Positions 1-9,689 of a DNA stretch of 16,202 nt are shown here, piece after piece. This DNA is from Alectoria sarmentosa (taxonomy: Eukaryota > Ascomycota > Lecanoromycetes > Lecanorales > Parmeliaceae). A program made the position numbers and the translations under genes. The stretch is taken from NCBI GenBank assembly GCA_009733775.1, contig WOGZ01000542.1:1-16202 (forward strand), written 5' to 3'. The stretch's first letter is position 1, and the number at the start of each line of letters is the position of its first letter. Under the pieces are notes generated by a model. The model ran no database searches and was not told the DNA's origin. It saw nothing but the letters and a program-made list of their open reading frames with translations.

Positions 1-1000
1 GAGATTCGAAATTCGCGATGTTCAAAGCCGGATAAAAAGAGTGAAAATCGAAAATCTAAAAACGATTATATTCTTTTGAACATATTCGTCACAATATTAT
101 ATAAAAAAAATTCCACTTTTTGACGAAAAATCGTTTTTTAACAAATTTATTTTCAATTCATCTGATGCATATCAAAAATCGATCAACACATAATCAATAA
201 ATATATGTGAGAATTTATTTTCCGATTAAACGAAATATTTCGAACTACATATGCATATGCATACATATATACGATCGACTATAAGATTTATAAAATCATT
301 TTAAAATATTAATATTTGATAATAATAATTGATAACGTGCATGCGAAAGATATATGATAACGATATATATGATAATAATAATAACGATAACGTTTAAGAA
401 TATAAATGTGATAATTTTAAGAGATATGATAATGATGATCTGATGAGAATATTTAAGACGATTAACGAAAAGACGTTAATAGCGATCTTTTAAATAACGT
501 CGCAAATCTCAAATTTGAATTGAATATAAGTATAAATGTTTCGAAAAGAGACTTATAAAGTTTATTATTATAATTGTAATAACGATAAATCAATTCTTGA
601 TACAATAATAACATAATGAAATTTTGACACGTCAAGATTAATATTAAGATTTTGCGAGTAATTTCGATTTCGATCGATCATTTAATCGATTATTCAAAAT
701 ATGAAAATTAATGAAATCGTTTCTCTAAAGTTGTTGAATAATGATATTAAATTGACTTCACGAATAATAATTGTTTTTTTAAAACAATGATTTAAATAAT
801 CTTAAATAAATAATATAAGATTATTTTCATTTTAAGAGCATCGCGGAAGACAATAAACTTATCGAAATATAAGATTTTAATAAAGTCATCAGTTATCTAT
901 TTGTTAATAAAAACATATTGAACATTCATAATATCATTATTGACTTTTTCGCGCATAAAATAATGAGCGATATCAATGTGTTTAATGCGAGTATAAAATT
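1..1000. other. AT-rich degraded DNA, no gene
   Basis: This stretch is very AT-rich, with many TA steps and CpG still present (many TCGA and CGAT), and has no open frame worth reporting. It lies downstream of the RNase H end of the minus-strand copia element, so it should contain that element's 3' untranslated region and 3' LTR. I could not match it by eye to a second LTR copy, so LTR borders are not given. Confidence 0.6.
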
Positions 1001-1129
1001 AAGCGTTTTTTACGAGAGCGATTGCGTCTTAATTGTTCTCAAAAATCACGATGATTTTAAGATTTGAATCGTTAGACTGTAGGAATTAATTGAGAAGATT
1101 TTTTAATCAAATAACTTCTTTAATAATTT

Positions 1130-1290
1130 ACGTTTAATTAATATATTCTGTTTCATAAATGAATAATATCACAATGATTTGACGTTTGCTTAATCAACTA
1201 ATAGCGTCATTATTCAAATTAAATAAATAATCGAAAATAAACCTTCGAATTGAGTTTTCAATTTAATCAAAATTAATATAATCGAATAGA
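1130..1290 (-). pseudogene. copia RNase H remnant
   Basis: The minus-strand translation around 1140-1235 reads G-Y-L-F-N-L, then A-I-S-stop-L-S-K-R-Q, then Y-E-T-E-Y-I. This follows the conserved end of copia RNase H, where a glycine/alanine-rich turn and a Trp precede the SKRQ block and an EAEY-like helix. The Trp codon is now TGA, and Ala in the EAEY-like block has become Thr. Both fit G to A changes on the coding strand. This is the most downstream recognisable domain of the element. Confidence 0.8.
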
Positions 1291-1616
1291 TTTTTCAAAA
1301 AGTCTTTATACACGAGTTCGTAATATATCGTGTTTTTGAGATATCGAAAAATTCGAATAATCGCATTTCAATGCGCTAAAGTAAGGTTAATTGAGTATCG
1401 ATTAATTAAAAAGACAACATAAACGATATCAAAACGAATTTTCAATATAACGTATATGAGAAAGTTTATAACGAATTAATATTTCTCACGAAGCTTTTTA
1501 AAAATTATATAATTCTTTTTAACGAGCGTTAATTTGCGATTAATTTCGAGTGATATATTGATAAAGATGAGATTTCAATATTTGAAATGATTGAGAAAAC
1601 ATATAATATACGCTTT

Positions 1617-1900
1617 TTATTTCAAACGAATAATGTCGTTATAACGATTTTTTTTAACGATCATATTTAAATAAAAGATACATAATCTCAAATCTAACAT
1701 GTGAAATTTGACGTTTAAGACATCTTTAATTCGTTTGATAACGACTTTATTGCGATTTATGATCAAGACATCATCGACGTAAAACGTCATAATGATTTTT
1801 TTCTTAAAATTCATAAACACATTATCGTTCGATTCGATGAGATTAAGATCGAGTTTCTTCATATAAATCGAGAAATGTTAATATCAAATTTTAAAAAATT
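1617..1900 (-). pseudogene. copia reverse transcriptase fragment (YVDD)
   Basis: An 81-codon open stretch (1617-1862) contains the catalytic F-Y-V-D-D-V-L motif of copia reverse transcriptases. About 25 residues later it has the F-H-M-L-D-L-R block that follows the palm motif in this family (usually a Met-x-Asp-Leu-Gly pattern; the Gly is Arg here). A Y-L-N-M block comes next, where Gly is usual. YVDD itself is intact, but the frame does not continue into the upstream fingers/palm region without breaks. More reverse transcriptase sequence probably lies in about 1900-2600 but is heavily eroded. Confidence 0.88.
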
Positions 1901-3199
1901 GCTTCAAATCATAAAAAGCCTTGTTCAATTTATAAACCTTAATATTATCTTTATTAAAGCCGTCAGATTATTGCATATAAATATTCTTTTGAACATCGTT
2001 ATAAAGAAAAGCGATTTTAACATTCATTTGTTTTATATTTTAATTCATAACCGCCGTAAGCGCAAAGATCGTCTTATAATTCATAAACTTTATTATTAAC
2101 GCGAAAATGTCATAATAATTATAATCTTTTTGTTATTCGAATTTTCGAACAATTCAACGTGTCTTATAACGAATGATTTTCTTTTCGAAATCTCGTTTCA
2201 CGATGTAAACTTAATGACCTTTAAAGATACGAGTTCTTGAAAGCGCCTGAATAAAACATCAAATGTTGTTATTCATAAGAAACTTATATTCATCTCATAT
2301 GTTAATCTCTCAATTCATGCGAGACAAATTATTAAAAATCGTTTATTCGTAAATTGTAAACTCGAAGATATTAGATTTATTAATATGATTCATAAAAAGA
2401 ACAAAGGCAGCGAAAGCTCTTATTAAAAAATCAAATAATAAATCACGAAGATTCGAAATAATGAGATCTTTATGATCATCAAATATCTTTTAAATAATCT
2501 CATATTCGAAATGTTCTCGCATAATTTTCATTTTAATAAATTTCGAAAACATTAACGAAGGGAAAGTGATAACAAGTCTGACGATTAATGCAATAAATTT
2601 GATAAATGTTATAAACATACGCACTATAATAACGACAAAATGAGATTTTTAAAAACGATTAGCGGTTAATGATGAAATATTCGCTAACGATAATCGATTC
2701 GATTTAATCGAAGTTATAAATTCAACGTCTGATAATATAATGATACATTATTTATTTAATGTTTCTTTTATAACGAATGTTGATACGAAAAAACGTTGAC
2801 GTTTGTTCGAAGGTTCATAAGTTTTAATTTCCTTTTCGAAATTCATAAAATGTGAACGTTTTTCGATAAAATGTATATCGTTAATGCGAATAATTTTCTT
2901 TTTGATTAAATTATAAAGATGAAAAATCGATTCGTCTTCATAATTTAAAAAGATACACTTTTCGTTTTTATTTATAAGTTTTTTTTAAATCCGTCTTAAA
3001 GCGTAAACGATAAAATTTATAATTCGCAAATGAAAAAAAATAAACTTGCGATGATAAAAGACTTCGAAAAATGTGACGATGATTTTGATGTTAAGGGAAC
3101 GCATCGTCAAATAATTGATTATGATCATTATTTCAAATCAAAAGAATTTGTTAAGATTGAAACTTAACAAAATTAAATAAACCTTATTTATCAAAATTT

Positions 3200-3760
3200 G
3201 ATTAAATCGCTCGGCGGCGTTATTCATTTCGAAGTTGTTTATAATAATGAGTTTTTATTTAATATCCGTCTGAGCGAGACATTTCAAAAAGACTTTATTG
3301 ATATATTCGTTTTCATTATCGAGACGAATGCGATAGATTTAATAACCGCGAGATTTTAAATAGATTTTGAAACGCAAAAATATGATGAATGTTTTATTTT
3401 TATAACGAATACAATAAACCTCAAAATAGCAAATGAAATCGTTTTTAAAAATCATAAAGTATTTATAATCATTGAAATCAATGAGAATTAAAGACTCAAT
3501 AAAATTGTTATAAACAAATTCGCTCGATAAGATATCGGGCGCTATGAGCGAATTATGAAAAATAACCTTTTGATAATCCATTATATAACATTCACAAATG
3601 TACTCTTCGACGATGTCTTTAAAAAAATCCACATTCATAACAATATTGAAAAGCTTATTGAAATTTTATTGATTTAAATGGTTCATGCGGACATATTATA
3701 ATTAATGAATCGAATTCGAGAAAACGTTGTAAACGATCAAAGCATTATTGTTTTTTCATA
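3200..3760 (-). pseudogene. copia integrase remnant
   Basis: From about 3740 downwards the minus strand shows an M-N-H-L-N-Q piece, then C-E-C-Y about 25 codons later (the decayed HHCC zinc-binding domain). Next comes a core with Y-K-Y-F-M-I-F-K-N-D-F (3339-3638 is the longest open part), and past a stop at about 3338 an L-D-N-E-N-E-Y and an A-E-R-F-N segment. These match the spacing of the integrase D,D35E core. The first catalytic Asp position, ahead of the core strand, reads Asn (Y-N-N-F). The second Asp (L-D-N) and the Glu (A-E-R-F-N) remain. The glycines after the second Asp are Glu and Asn, again G to A. Confidence 0.85.
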
Positions 3761-3829
3761 AATTCAGAAAAAACAAGTCGCGGTTTCGCGTATCGATTAA
3801 CGTTATATTGCTCTAAATTAAAACACAAT

Positions 3830-4130
3830 CTTTTTTATAAAAGATAACTTCAATATCAACATTTAAGAGCTTTTCAATCGACAGAAGATTAACGTTCATA
3901 TCGAACACATATAAGACATTAAAAATCATTAAAATAACGCGTTTATTATTGACATTGCAATCAAGGTTAATGATATCGTAAATAAAAAACTAAACTTTAA
4001 CGTCTTCAATGCTTTTAATAAATCGAAATTGAATCTTAATATAAATGATGAATATCGAACGATCGACAAAGAAATGGCGAGTGCAATCAGAGTTTATCAT
4101 AATTCGAATATCAAGATTCATAAAGTTGAC
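3830..4130 (-). pseudogene. copia aspartic protease remnant
   Basis: At about 4083-4100 the minus strand encodes M-I-N-S-D-C-T-R-H-F. This is the protease active-site strand, in which the normal Asp-Ser-Gly has become Asn-Ser-Asp by two G to A changes. Downstream, an L-D-C-N-V-N-N-K-R-V strand and an N-V-L-Y-V-F-D-M-N-V-N-L-L-S block follow, the latter typical of the copia protease/integrase junction. Loss of the catalytic Asp alone would abolish proteolysis. Confidence 0.82.
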
Positions 4131-4500
4131 GAACGACAAACGTTTATTTAAATTCGGGTTCGTTATTAGATTAATAAAATTCTTATTTTGATCTGTTTAA
4201 TTGATTGCATCTAAAATGTTAAAATCATTCAATGTGAGATTCGAATGATTTTCATCGTTCAATTCGTTTAAGAATGTTATATAAGCATGAAAATAATCGT
4301 TTTTTTTTTAAAACATACGTTATATTAATGTTGAAATAATTATCCTTCCCTGAAGCGGAGGCGTTAAATAATGTTTTTTCGATACGTTTACGTTTAACAC
4401 TTAAGGCATCAATGCTCGTATAAATGACATCGATTTGCGCCTTTTTTTTCTTTTTCTATTCACTTATAAACTTTTTAAATTTTAAATGAGAAAATTTAAT

Positions 4501-4926
4501 TTAACATTTAATAAAAAAATATTTGAATTTGCGATCAACGACCTTGCAAAAAATATAAGTTTCGCGATTGATGAAATCAAAATCGTCGAAACCGCCTTTA
4601 ATGAATTGTTTGTTTTTGTTATTGCGATAAGCGAGTATAATGATATCACCCTCTTTGATTGTAAACATATAACGTTTTTCATTTATAACGTCGTGAATAA
4701 TCAAATCGAATTTGATAACATTCGAATTATAAAGCATATGAATTTGAATATAGATTGTCATAAAAACATCATAAACTTCGTCGAGTTTTATGAGGAAAAA
4801 TTGAATGAGATAAGATTTCGACAATGATAATAAGTCATTTAAATCAACGACTTCGGCATTAACCTTGCGAAAATCTTTTTCGTATTGACGAACGTCTTTT
4901 TCGAGATTGATGTTAATGTTGTGCAA
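4501..4926 (-). pseudogene. copia Gag fragment with decayed zinc knuckle
   Basis: This is a 141-codon open stretch, charged and rich in Asn, Ile and Lys. Near its C-terminus (about 4501-4545) a segment has the spacing of a CX2CX4HX4C nucleocapsid knuckle with Tyr, Cys, Arg and Phe at the four ligand places, so three of the four are lost. Its place just upstream of the protease site fits Gag. More Gag-like reading continues in about 5000-5650 (for example around 5590) but is broken by stops. The assignment rests on position and the knuckle spacing, not on a clear capsid signature. Confidence 0.6.
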
Positions 4927-5899
4927 TTAACACATAAGTTCGATATAAAATTCAAAGCTTATAAGTTTATAATAAATATCGATAATGTTCAACATAACTT
5001 GAAGATTCTCGTTATGTTTTTTAATAAATTAATGATCAACATAATTAAGATGTTAATAAATAATCACGCAGATTTTAGACTTAATAATGTTAATAAAGAA
5101 TTAAAGATTGTTCAACATTAATCAATCGTTGATATCTTCGCTTCATTTGATATATTTGATAATGAATTTTAAAATAATAATGAAGATCAAAGGAAAATTG
5201 TTTTTATTATTCATAAAAACATTTTCAACGACATTTTAAGCGTTGAATTTAATTATTAATATCGAAAGAGATAGATGAAGAAATATAAAAGATTAATAAT
5301 AATAACGAAAATAACGAAAACGAGGCTTTTATCACAATTAAAGATGAATCGAAAATATCGATTTGAGAATTGCCGCTTTAAGAAGATGTTGAAACAAATA
5401 AGTTTGATAACGATTCAAAGAACGATTCGAACGTTTTAAAAAAAGTTGATAAATAAAGTCGTTTGTCTTTAACGCGTAGATCAAAGATTTCGATATTGTT
5501 TAAAACGTTAAATAATTCTTCGCTGACTTTAAAGTCGTTATCGTATAACGATAATGTGAAAAAAGTGAAATAAATGCTTTATTAATCCTCGTTAAAGTCG
5601 TTTAGGTTTTTATCGATATCAATTAATTGTTATCGTTATATTTCAAAGTTTTGCAATAACAACGAAAAGTGCTTATACGAGAATTGACGATAGATTTAAG
5701 CGATAATATTGTTATAAAATGAAGTCAATAATATAAAAGATTTGATTTTGAATTTGATGATAAAGGTTGAATTCGATTAAGATTATATTAAATGCAATTG
5801 AAAGCGTATTGATTTCTTTGAAGGATTCGCACCCTTCTTATATTGTTTAATTAGAAACTCGAACTCAAAATATTCACTTCGATAATTATCATCATAAAA

Positions 5900-6600
5900 T
5901 TGAGATTGATCAGATTTTATAATCATAATAACAAAATGTTATTGATAACGAATAAAGAATTCGATAATAAAATCTCAATCTCTTTTTTCAAAGGATTTTT
6001 AAAGTCAAAACGTTAACTTTGACACATAAAGTTTATTATTTTTGATTTCAAATAGGTTTATAAACGTTTAAATGATAATGAAATCAACTTTAAATTGTTT
6101 TAAACGATGATCAGATTTATAATGAAATTGACATTTAATCATTCAATTTGTTTTATTGAATCGATATATCGTTGAAGATATAAGCTCTTAATCTGATAAA
6201 ATGTCATAAAAACAAAAGCGTATTCTCTTTTTTGTTTAATGTGTTTCACGCAAAGAAGTTAATAATGTTATAAAAACCTTATCATAATTCGATTATATGA
6301 TCGCAAATCGTATGCGATTTCGATTAAAAGCGGATAATTTCGGCTTATCGAGAGTTGAGAGGTTTTTAATCCCCGAATTTCGAATCATAATCGCTCAAAT
6401 CAAAAATCATCTTATAAATGAAAATTGCTTATCTTAAAAAGATTAATTAAATAAAGATCTTTATAATTAACTACCTCATTGCGATGAACATAAAATGTCT
6501 GAAAACAATTATAGTCATAATAATAAATAGATAAATTATGCTTATAACGATCGTCGGGTAAGCTCGAGTTTATAACTTGTGAAAATATAATATAAAACAC
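5900..6600. other. AT-rich degraded DNA, no gene
   Basis: This stretch has the same composition as the copia remnant and should contain its 5' leader and 5' LTR if the element was complete. A 62-codon minus-strand frame at 6412-6600 shows no recognisable domain and looks like chance in AT-rich DNA. No gene is supported. Confidence 0.5.
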
Positions 6601-7500
6601 TTAATTATATTACTTTAAAAGTGCTACGAAGAAAAATGCGATTAAACTACGGACGCATGCGCCCGTGTCACGTGATTTATCACGTGATCTGAATTTCGAC
6701 AATATAACGTAACGAGCCATTTGGAAATTAATTATCCCGAGAGTATTGATTATATTCGCGAGAAGATTTTGAATAATTATCGTTATCTTTACATATAGTT
6801 AGTTTGTTTAATTCAAAACTTGTGTCGCATTTGCTCGCGCTTCTTTGTAGAAGGCTTTTAAGAGCGCAATTATAATATTGTGATTATGCTTTTTTGTTTC
6901 CTATGCGAACACATTAAGAGATATCGCAATGTTTTTATGATTTCTTTTTTCTCTCGCGCTTTGCGAAGGTGTTGCTTATCTTATTTGATTATTTGAACGC
7001 TTAATTATTAAAGAAGCGTCGCTCGAGTTGAATGTGATGACGTTTTCACGCTTCTCGAAAGGCGAATCAGCCTTTATTGAAAAAGAAGCGAGCGATTGCG
7101 CTTGCGTGCCGTGAGAGAAGCCTAATAACGGCTCTGAAGATAATTGCAAATTTATTGACTTAGAATTTTATTAGCGTCTGAATAAATATCAAGTATTTGA
7201 TTGGTATTATTTTTTGGTCTTTAGAATAAGATTGAGTTTTATCGTTCTTGATTCATTTCTGCTTCTTCTTTTTAAGTTTAATAAAACGTTTTATATTTTC
7301 TTGACGATCTCCTTCTTCTTTGCCGGCTTATATCATATTTGTAATTTGCGAATGTCGCGTATAAATATTGTGAAGGGGAATAGGACCTTTTCCTCGCTTT
7401 TGCAGAAAGATTTAACTGACGTGATCTTTAAAGGGCGACATCCGCAGCGCGCGTATATATTAATATTAATGACGAACTGTGGCTCATAAGAATCGAGTGA
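6600..7500. other. Intermediate-composition transition zone
   Basis: Composition rises from the AT-rich block towards the gene island, with many CGCG, GCGC and TCGCGC patches. It may hold a weakly eroded LTR or another transposon end: the 6640-6790 stretch (the CACGTG inverted repeat followed by a promoter-like AT-rich run) has the look of fungal LTR sequence. I could not show matching termini. An open frame at about 7214-7489 (plus) starts without ATG and has no recognisable domain, so I do not call it a gene. Confidence 0.4.
6668..6687. repeat. Inverted repeat with two CACGTG boxes
   Basis: The sequence tcacgtgat-tt-atcacgtga is a perfect inverted repeat with 9-nt arms and a 2-nt spacer. 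Each arm holds a CACGTG E-box core. CACGTG is the core bound by bHLH factors, including Cbf1-type proteins in fungi. Here the repeat sits beside a GC-rich patch (gcatgcgcccgtg) on the edge of the AT-rich block. A role as a binding site, possibly inside an LTR promoter, is possible but not shown. Confidence 0.6.
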
Positions 7501-8245
7501 CTTGGGTGACTTTTATAAACCTCAAAAAAACCGTCAAGCCGTCAATACGAATGTTGACGATTATGAGTGCTACGAGAAAAAGTTTCCACTCTCGATTATT
7601 TTGCAATTCAATGAATAAGTATTCAGTGTAAAAGAGTTGTCCTTGAGCGTGATGAGGCTGAAAGCTAAATACATCCTGTTAAATGAGATACCAGCATGCT
7701 TCCCCACTCTTATAATACATCCGTCCCCGTTTTCAAGTGTAGGAAACGCCGGCGAATAGTATTGACTTGAGACAAGGACATCAACGGCGAAGCTGCCAAT
7801 TTTTAATCACATCTCAATTAAATTTACCCGATTGATCGTTTCATGTTCGCAGAAAAAAAAAGCATAAGAGTTCTCAGGACGTTCAAGACTAGATTAATTG
7901 AGCCTCAATAACCTTCCGGACCTAAAGGTTCCAGCCCTAATGATCATGAGTCCCTTGTTTTTAATCCCCCCAACGTCAATTCATCCGTCTCATGTGCAAT
8001 GCCAACGCACGTCTGATGCTGTACATCCTTCCGCATAGGAGGACAGTAGCGGGGATTGGGTCAAATTTCTACAAGCTCCCACAGGCAAGTCTACAGTCAA
8101 GCGGCAAGAATCTCGTGAAAGCTTCACTATCAATTGTTCGCATGCTAGTGAATAGAATTGTCAAGAAAGCAACGCACGCTTGTCCGCAATAAAACATTCA
8201 AATTGATCGGTCGGGCTCCAGTCCTCTGACCTCTGTCTGTGGTCG
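7500..8245. other. Intergenic DNA of normal composition
   Basis: This is single-copy-looking sequence downstream of the minus-strand metalloprotease-like gene, whose stop codon is at 8246-8248. It must contain that gene's 3' end. The 66-codon plus-strand frame at 7992-8192 has no recognisable domain and no splice partners that I can see. No further gene is supported. Confidence 0.5.
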
Positions 8246-8689
8246 CTAATCCGACTCGGCAAGATCTGGCTCGACCGGGAGCAGGTAGATCGTAGACTTA
8301 GGGTCGCTCCGTGTCGTGGTTTTGGTGTCCTTTTCCTTTTCCTCTTTCATCAGAGCTTTTAGATCTTCTGACCATCTGTAGGGATTTGAATTATTTCCAT
8401 GTCGTTTGTGTTCTTCAATGAGCGCAGGTGCTGTGGGCCATGCGAATGGATCGGAGATATCATAGGTCTTGGGCATACCATGGCCTAATGTCTTTACAGA
8501 TTTGGGGGGGACGACATCGCCTGTTTCAAATGGCAAATTGAAGTCTAGGCAATAACGAAAATCAGCAGGCCAGCTTGGGCAGGATTCTTGTCTGGGACAA
8601 CACTCACTGTATTGGACAAAATCATCCATGGCTTTCTGCGTGATCTTGCGAATTCCGTTGTCAGAGTCATACAGGTAGAGCTCGCCGGC

Positions 8690-8750
8690 CTGGGACACGT
8701 ATCAGCTCGTATGCTTAACTTTTTGTAGAAGAACGCAGATAAGAACATAC
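8690..8750 (-). other. Intron 2 of the HELGH gene (61 nt)
   Basis: The donor is GTATGT, a GCTGATAC branch site precedes the 3' end, and the acceptor is CCCAG. The intron is in phase 0 after an acidic D-E-D-D-D-Q stretch and before A-G-E-L-Y-L-Y. It sits 14 codons after the conserved F-G-G. Confidence 0.88.
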
Positions 8751-9035
8751 CTGATCATCGTCTTCATCAGTATTGCGGGTAGACACCACACAACCACCGA
8801 ACATCTCTACTTCCAGACGTGCACCCGCCTCGCCTATGTGGCCCTTGCCCGTGCGTGAAAGGCTAGGCGGAGTATCGACCTTACCTCGGCCGAGATATTG
8901 AACAAATAAATGGCCAAGTTCGTGCACGAACGTGAGGGCAAGCTTGCATACGAAGGTTCGATATCGCTGTTTCTCCTTAGAGTTCCATGGTTTTCGAGCT
9001 GCCATCCTCCCAGCAAGGCACATCTTGCTAAGCCT

Positions 9036-9094
9036 CTGTAGCATGGTCAGCTTGGTGGAGAATAGCTTTGACAATGGAACCAACGTGAACTTAC
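9036..9094 (-). other. Intron 1 of the HELGH gene (59 nt)
   Basis: The donor is GTAAGT, a GCTGAC branch site lies about 12 nt from the 3' end, and the acceptor is CTACAG. The intron falls in phase 0 between an I-S-E-P end and an R-L-S-K start. Splicing joins two open frames into one that carries HELGH. Confidence 0.88.
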
Positions 9095-9337
9095 CGGTTC
9101 GCTGATCGTGATGGCATGTTGAAGGGGGTCGAAATCTCCCTCATACGCCTTTCGATGAGTACATGCCGCATGGTCCGGATGGACAAAGGAACAGTCAACG
9201 AAGATTGGAGGGAACATAGCCACTACTTGATGGATGAAACTCTTCGCGAGATCATTCTCGGTCATATCCCCCCACCAAGTTTCCATCTGCGTATTTGCTA
9301 GAGTCCCGGCGCATAATCGAGTGAAAGCCGGCTGCCC

Positions 9338-9340
9338 TCA
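9338..9340 (-). other. In-frame TGA inside the HELGH gene
   Basis: The coding strand reads CCA TGA GGG, between L-A-R-S-L-I-A-G-P and G-Q-P-A-F. The next base is G, not the CTA that favours stop-codon readthrough. A single C to T change from CGA or a G to A change from TGG would explain it. Covering it with an intron needs a poor donor (GTCATG at 9385, 54 nt) or a GC donor (GCAAGT, 48 nt) with an acceptor at 9332. The preceding nine residues resemble the paralogue at 13428, which argues that this stretch is coding. Confidence 0.75.
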
Positions 9341-9487
9341 TGGTCCCGCTATGAGACTTCGGGCTAAGTTGACACTTGCCATGACCTGCTGGGCCGTGTA
9401 TCCGTTCGATGGGAAGATATGATCCGGCTTTCCATTCTTGTCTCGTCGCAAGATAGTGATATCCAGAGTGTCTAACGGAGAACTCAT

Positions 9488-9660
9488 GATGGTCTTGAGG
9501 TAATATTTTGATAGGCGAAAGCTTGTCAAGATTTGTCTCAGGGTGGAAGCGGAAAGTCCAGTAGACACTGGAATGATGTGGACTGGGTAGTTAAAGAGAG
9601 ATAGAAAGTTGATGGAGATGGGAAGAGACTGGATACTTAATAGTCGAGACAAGGCTCGAT
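9488..9660 (-). promoter_or_regulatory. CT-rich leader of the HELGH gene
   Basis: On the minus strand the sequence before the ATG at 9487 is rich in CT runs (CTCTTCCCATCTCC, CTATCTCTCTTT), as is common in leaders and core promoters of filamentous ascomycetes. No TATA box is evident. The stretch is also open in frame with the gene as far as 9685, so part of it could be translated. Confidence 0.4.
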
Positions 9661-9689
9661 GGGAAGCCCAGCCAGGCACTGCCACCTAG

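Larger units (their letters stand above)
1000..5900 (-). mobile_element. Degraded Ty1/copia LTR retrotransposon
   Basis: Reading the minus strand from high to low coordinates, conceptual translation gives, in order, a Gag region with a decayed zinc knuckle, an aspartic protease site, an HHCC-type integrase, a reverse transcriptase with YVDD, and an RNase H tail. Integrase ahead of reverse transcriptase is the order that separates Ty1/copia from Ty3/gypsy. The frame is broken many times, and the changes are mainly C:G to T:A (Asp to Asn, Gly to Asp/Glu, Trp to stop), as expected of RIP. GC content is about 20-25% by eye. The element is not functional. Its ends are approximate because neither LTR could be delimited. 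No TG...CA termini or target-site duplication were established. Confidence 0.85.
8246..9487 (-). pseudogene. HELGH metalloprotease-like gene, stop at codon 50
   Basis: I read three minus-strand exons: 9487-9095, 9035-8751 and 8689-8246. Together they hold 373 codons before the final stop, counting an internal TGA at codon 50 (9338-9340). The frame on both sides of that TGA is the same, and the predicted product resumes at once. Exon 2 carries F-V-H-E-L-G-H (zinc ligands H169 and H173, catalytic E170), the HExxH motif of zinc metallopeptidases. G-E-A-G-A-R-L-E-V-E-M-F-G-G follows (199-212), where E200 or E206 could be the third ligand. The C-terminal third has a Cys-rich patch (E-C-C-P-R-Q-E-S-C-P) and a Lys/Glu-rich tail. 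No signal peptide or membrane span is evident, so the product is probably intracellular. The start ATG at 9487 follows a CT-rich leader and has A at -3; an in-frame ATG at 9685 could add 66 residues. I do not know the family name. Restart at the ATG at codon 68 would give 306 aa with HELGH intact. Confidence 0.72.

Noticed and set aside
590..612. cttgatacaataataaca as a tRNA-Met primer-binding-site remnant
   Set aside because: It lies on the 3' side of the copia element, where a primer site is not expected, and the match is weak in AT-rich DNA.
4486..5121. Plus-strand open frames over the Gag region
   Set aside because: They are antisense to a better-supported minus-strand Gag reading and consist of low-complexity Ile/Asn/Lys-rich translation.
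7195..7215. attggtattat as a primer-binding site of a plus-strand LTR element
   Set aside because: Only about seven bases fit, no LTR pair could be found, and the following sequence has no Gag or Pol reading.
9332..9385. A 54-nt intron (or 48-nt GC-AG intron from 9379) that would remove the internal TGA
   Set aside because: The donor GTCATG is poor, no clear branch site is present, and the residues that would be removed resemble the paralogue, so a nonsense codon is the simpler reading. It remains testable with RNA.
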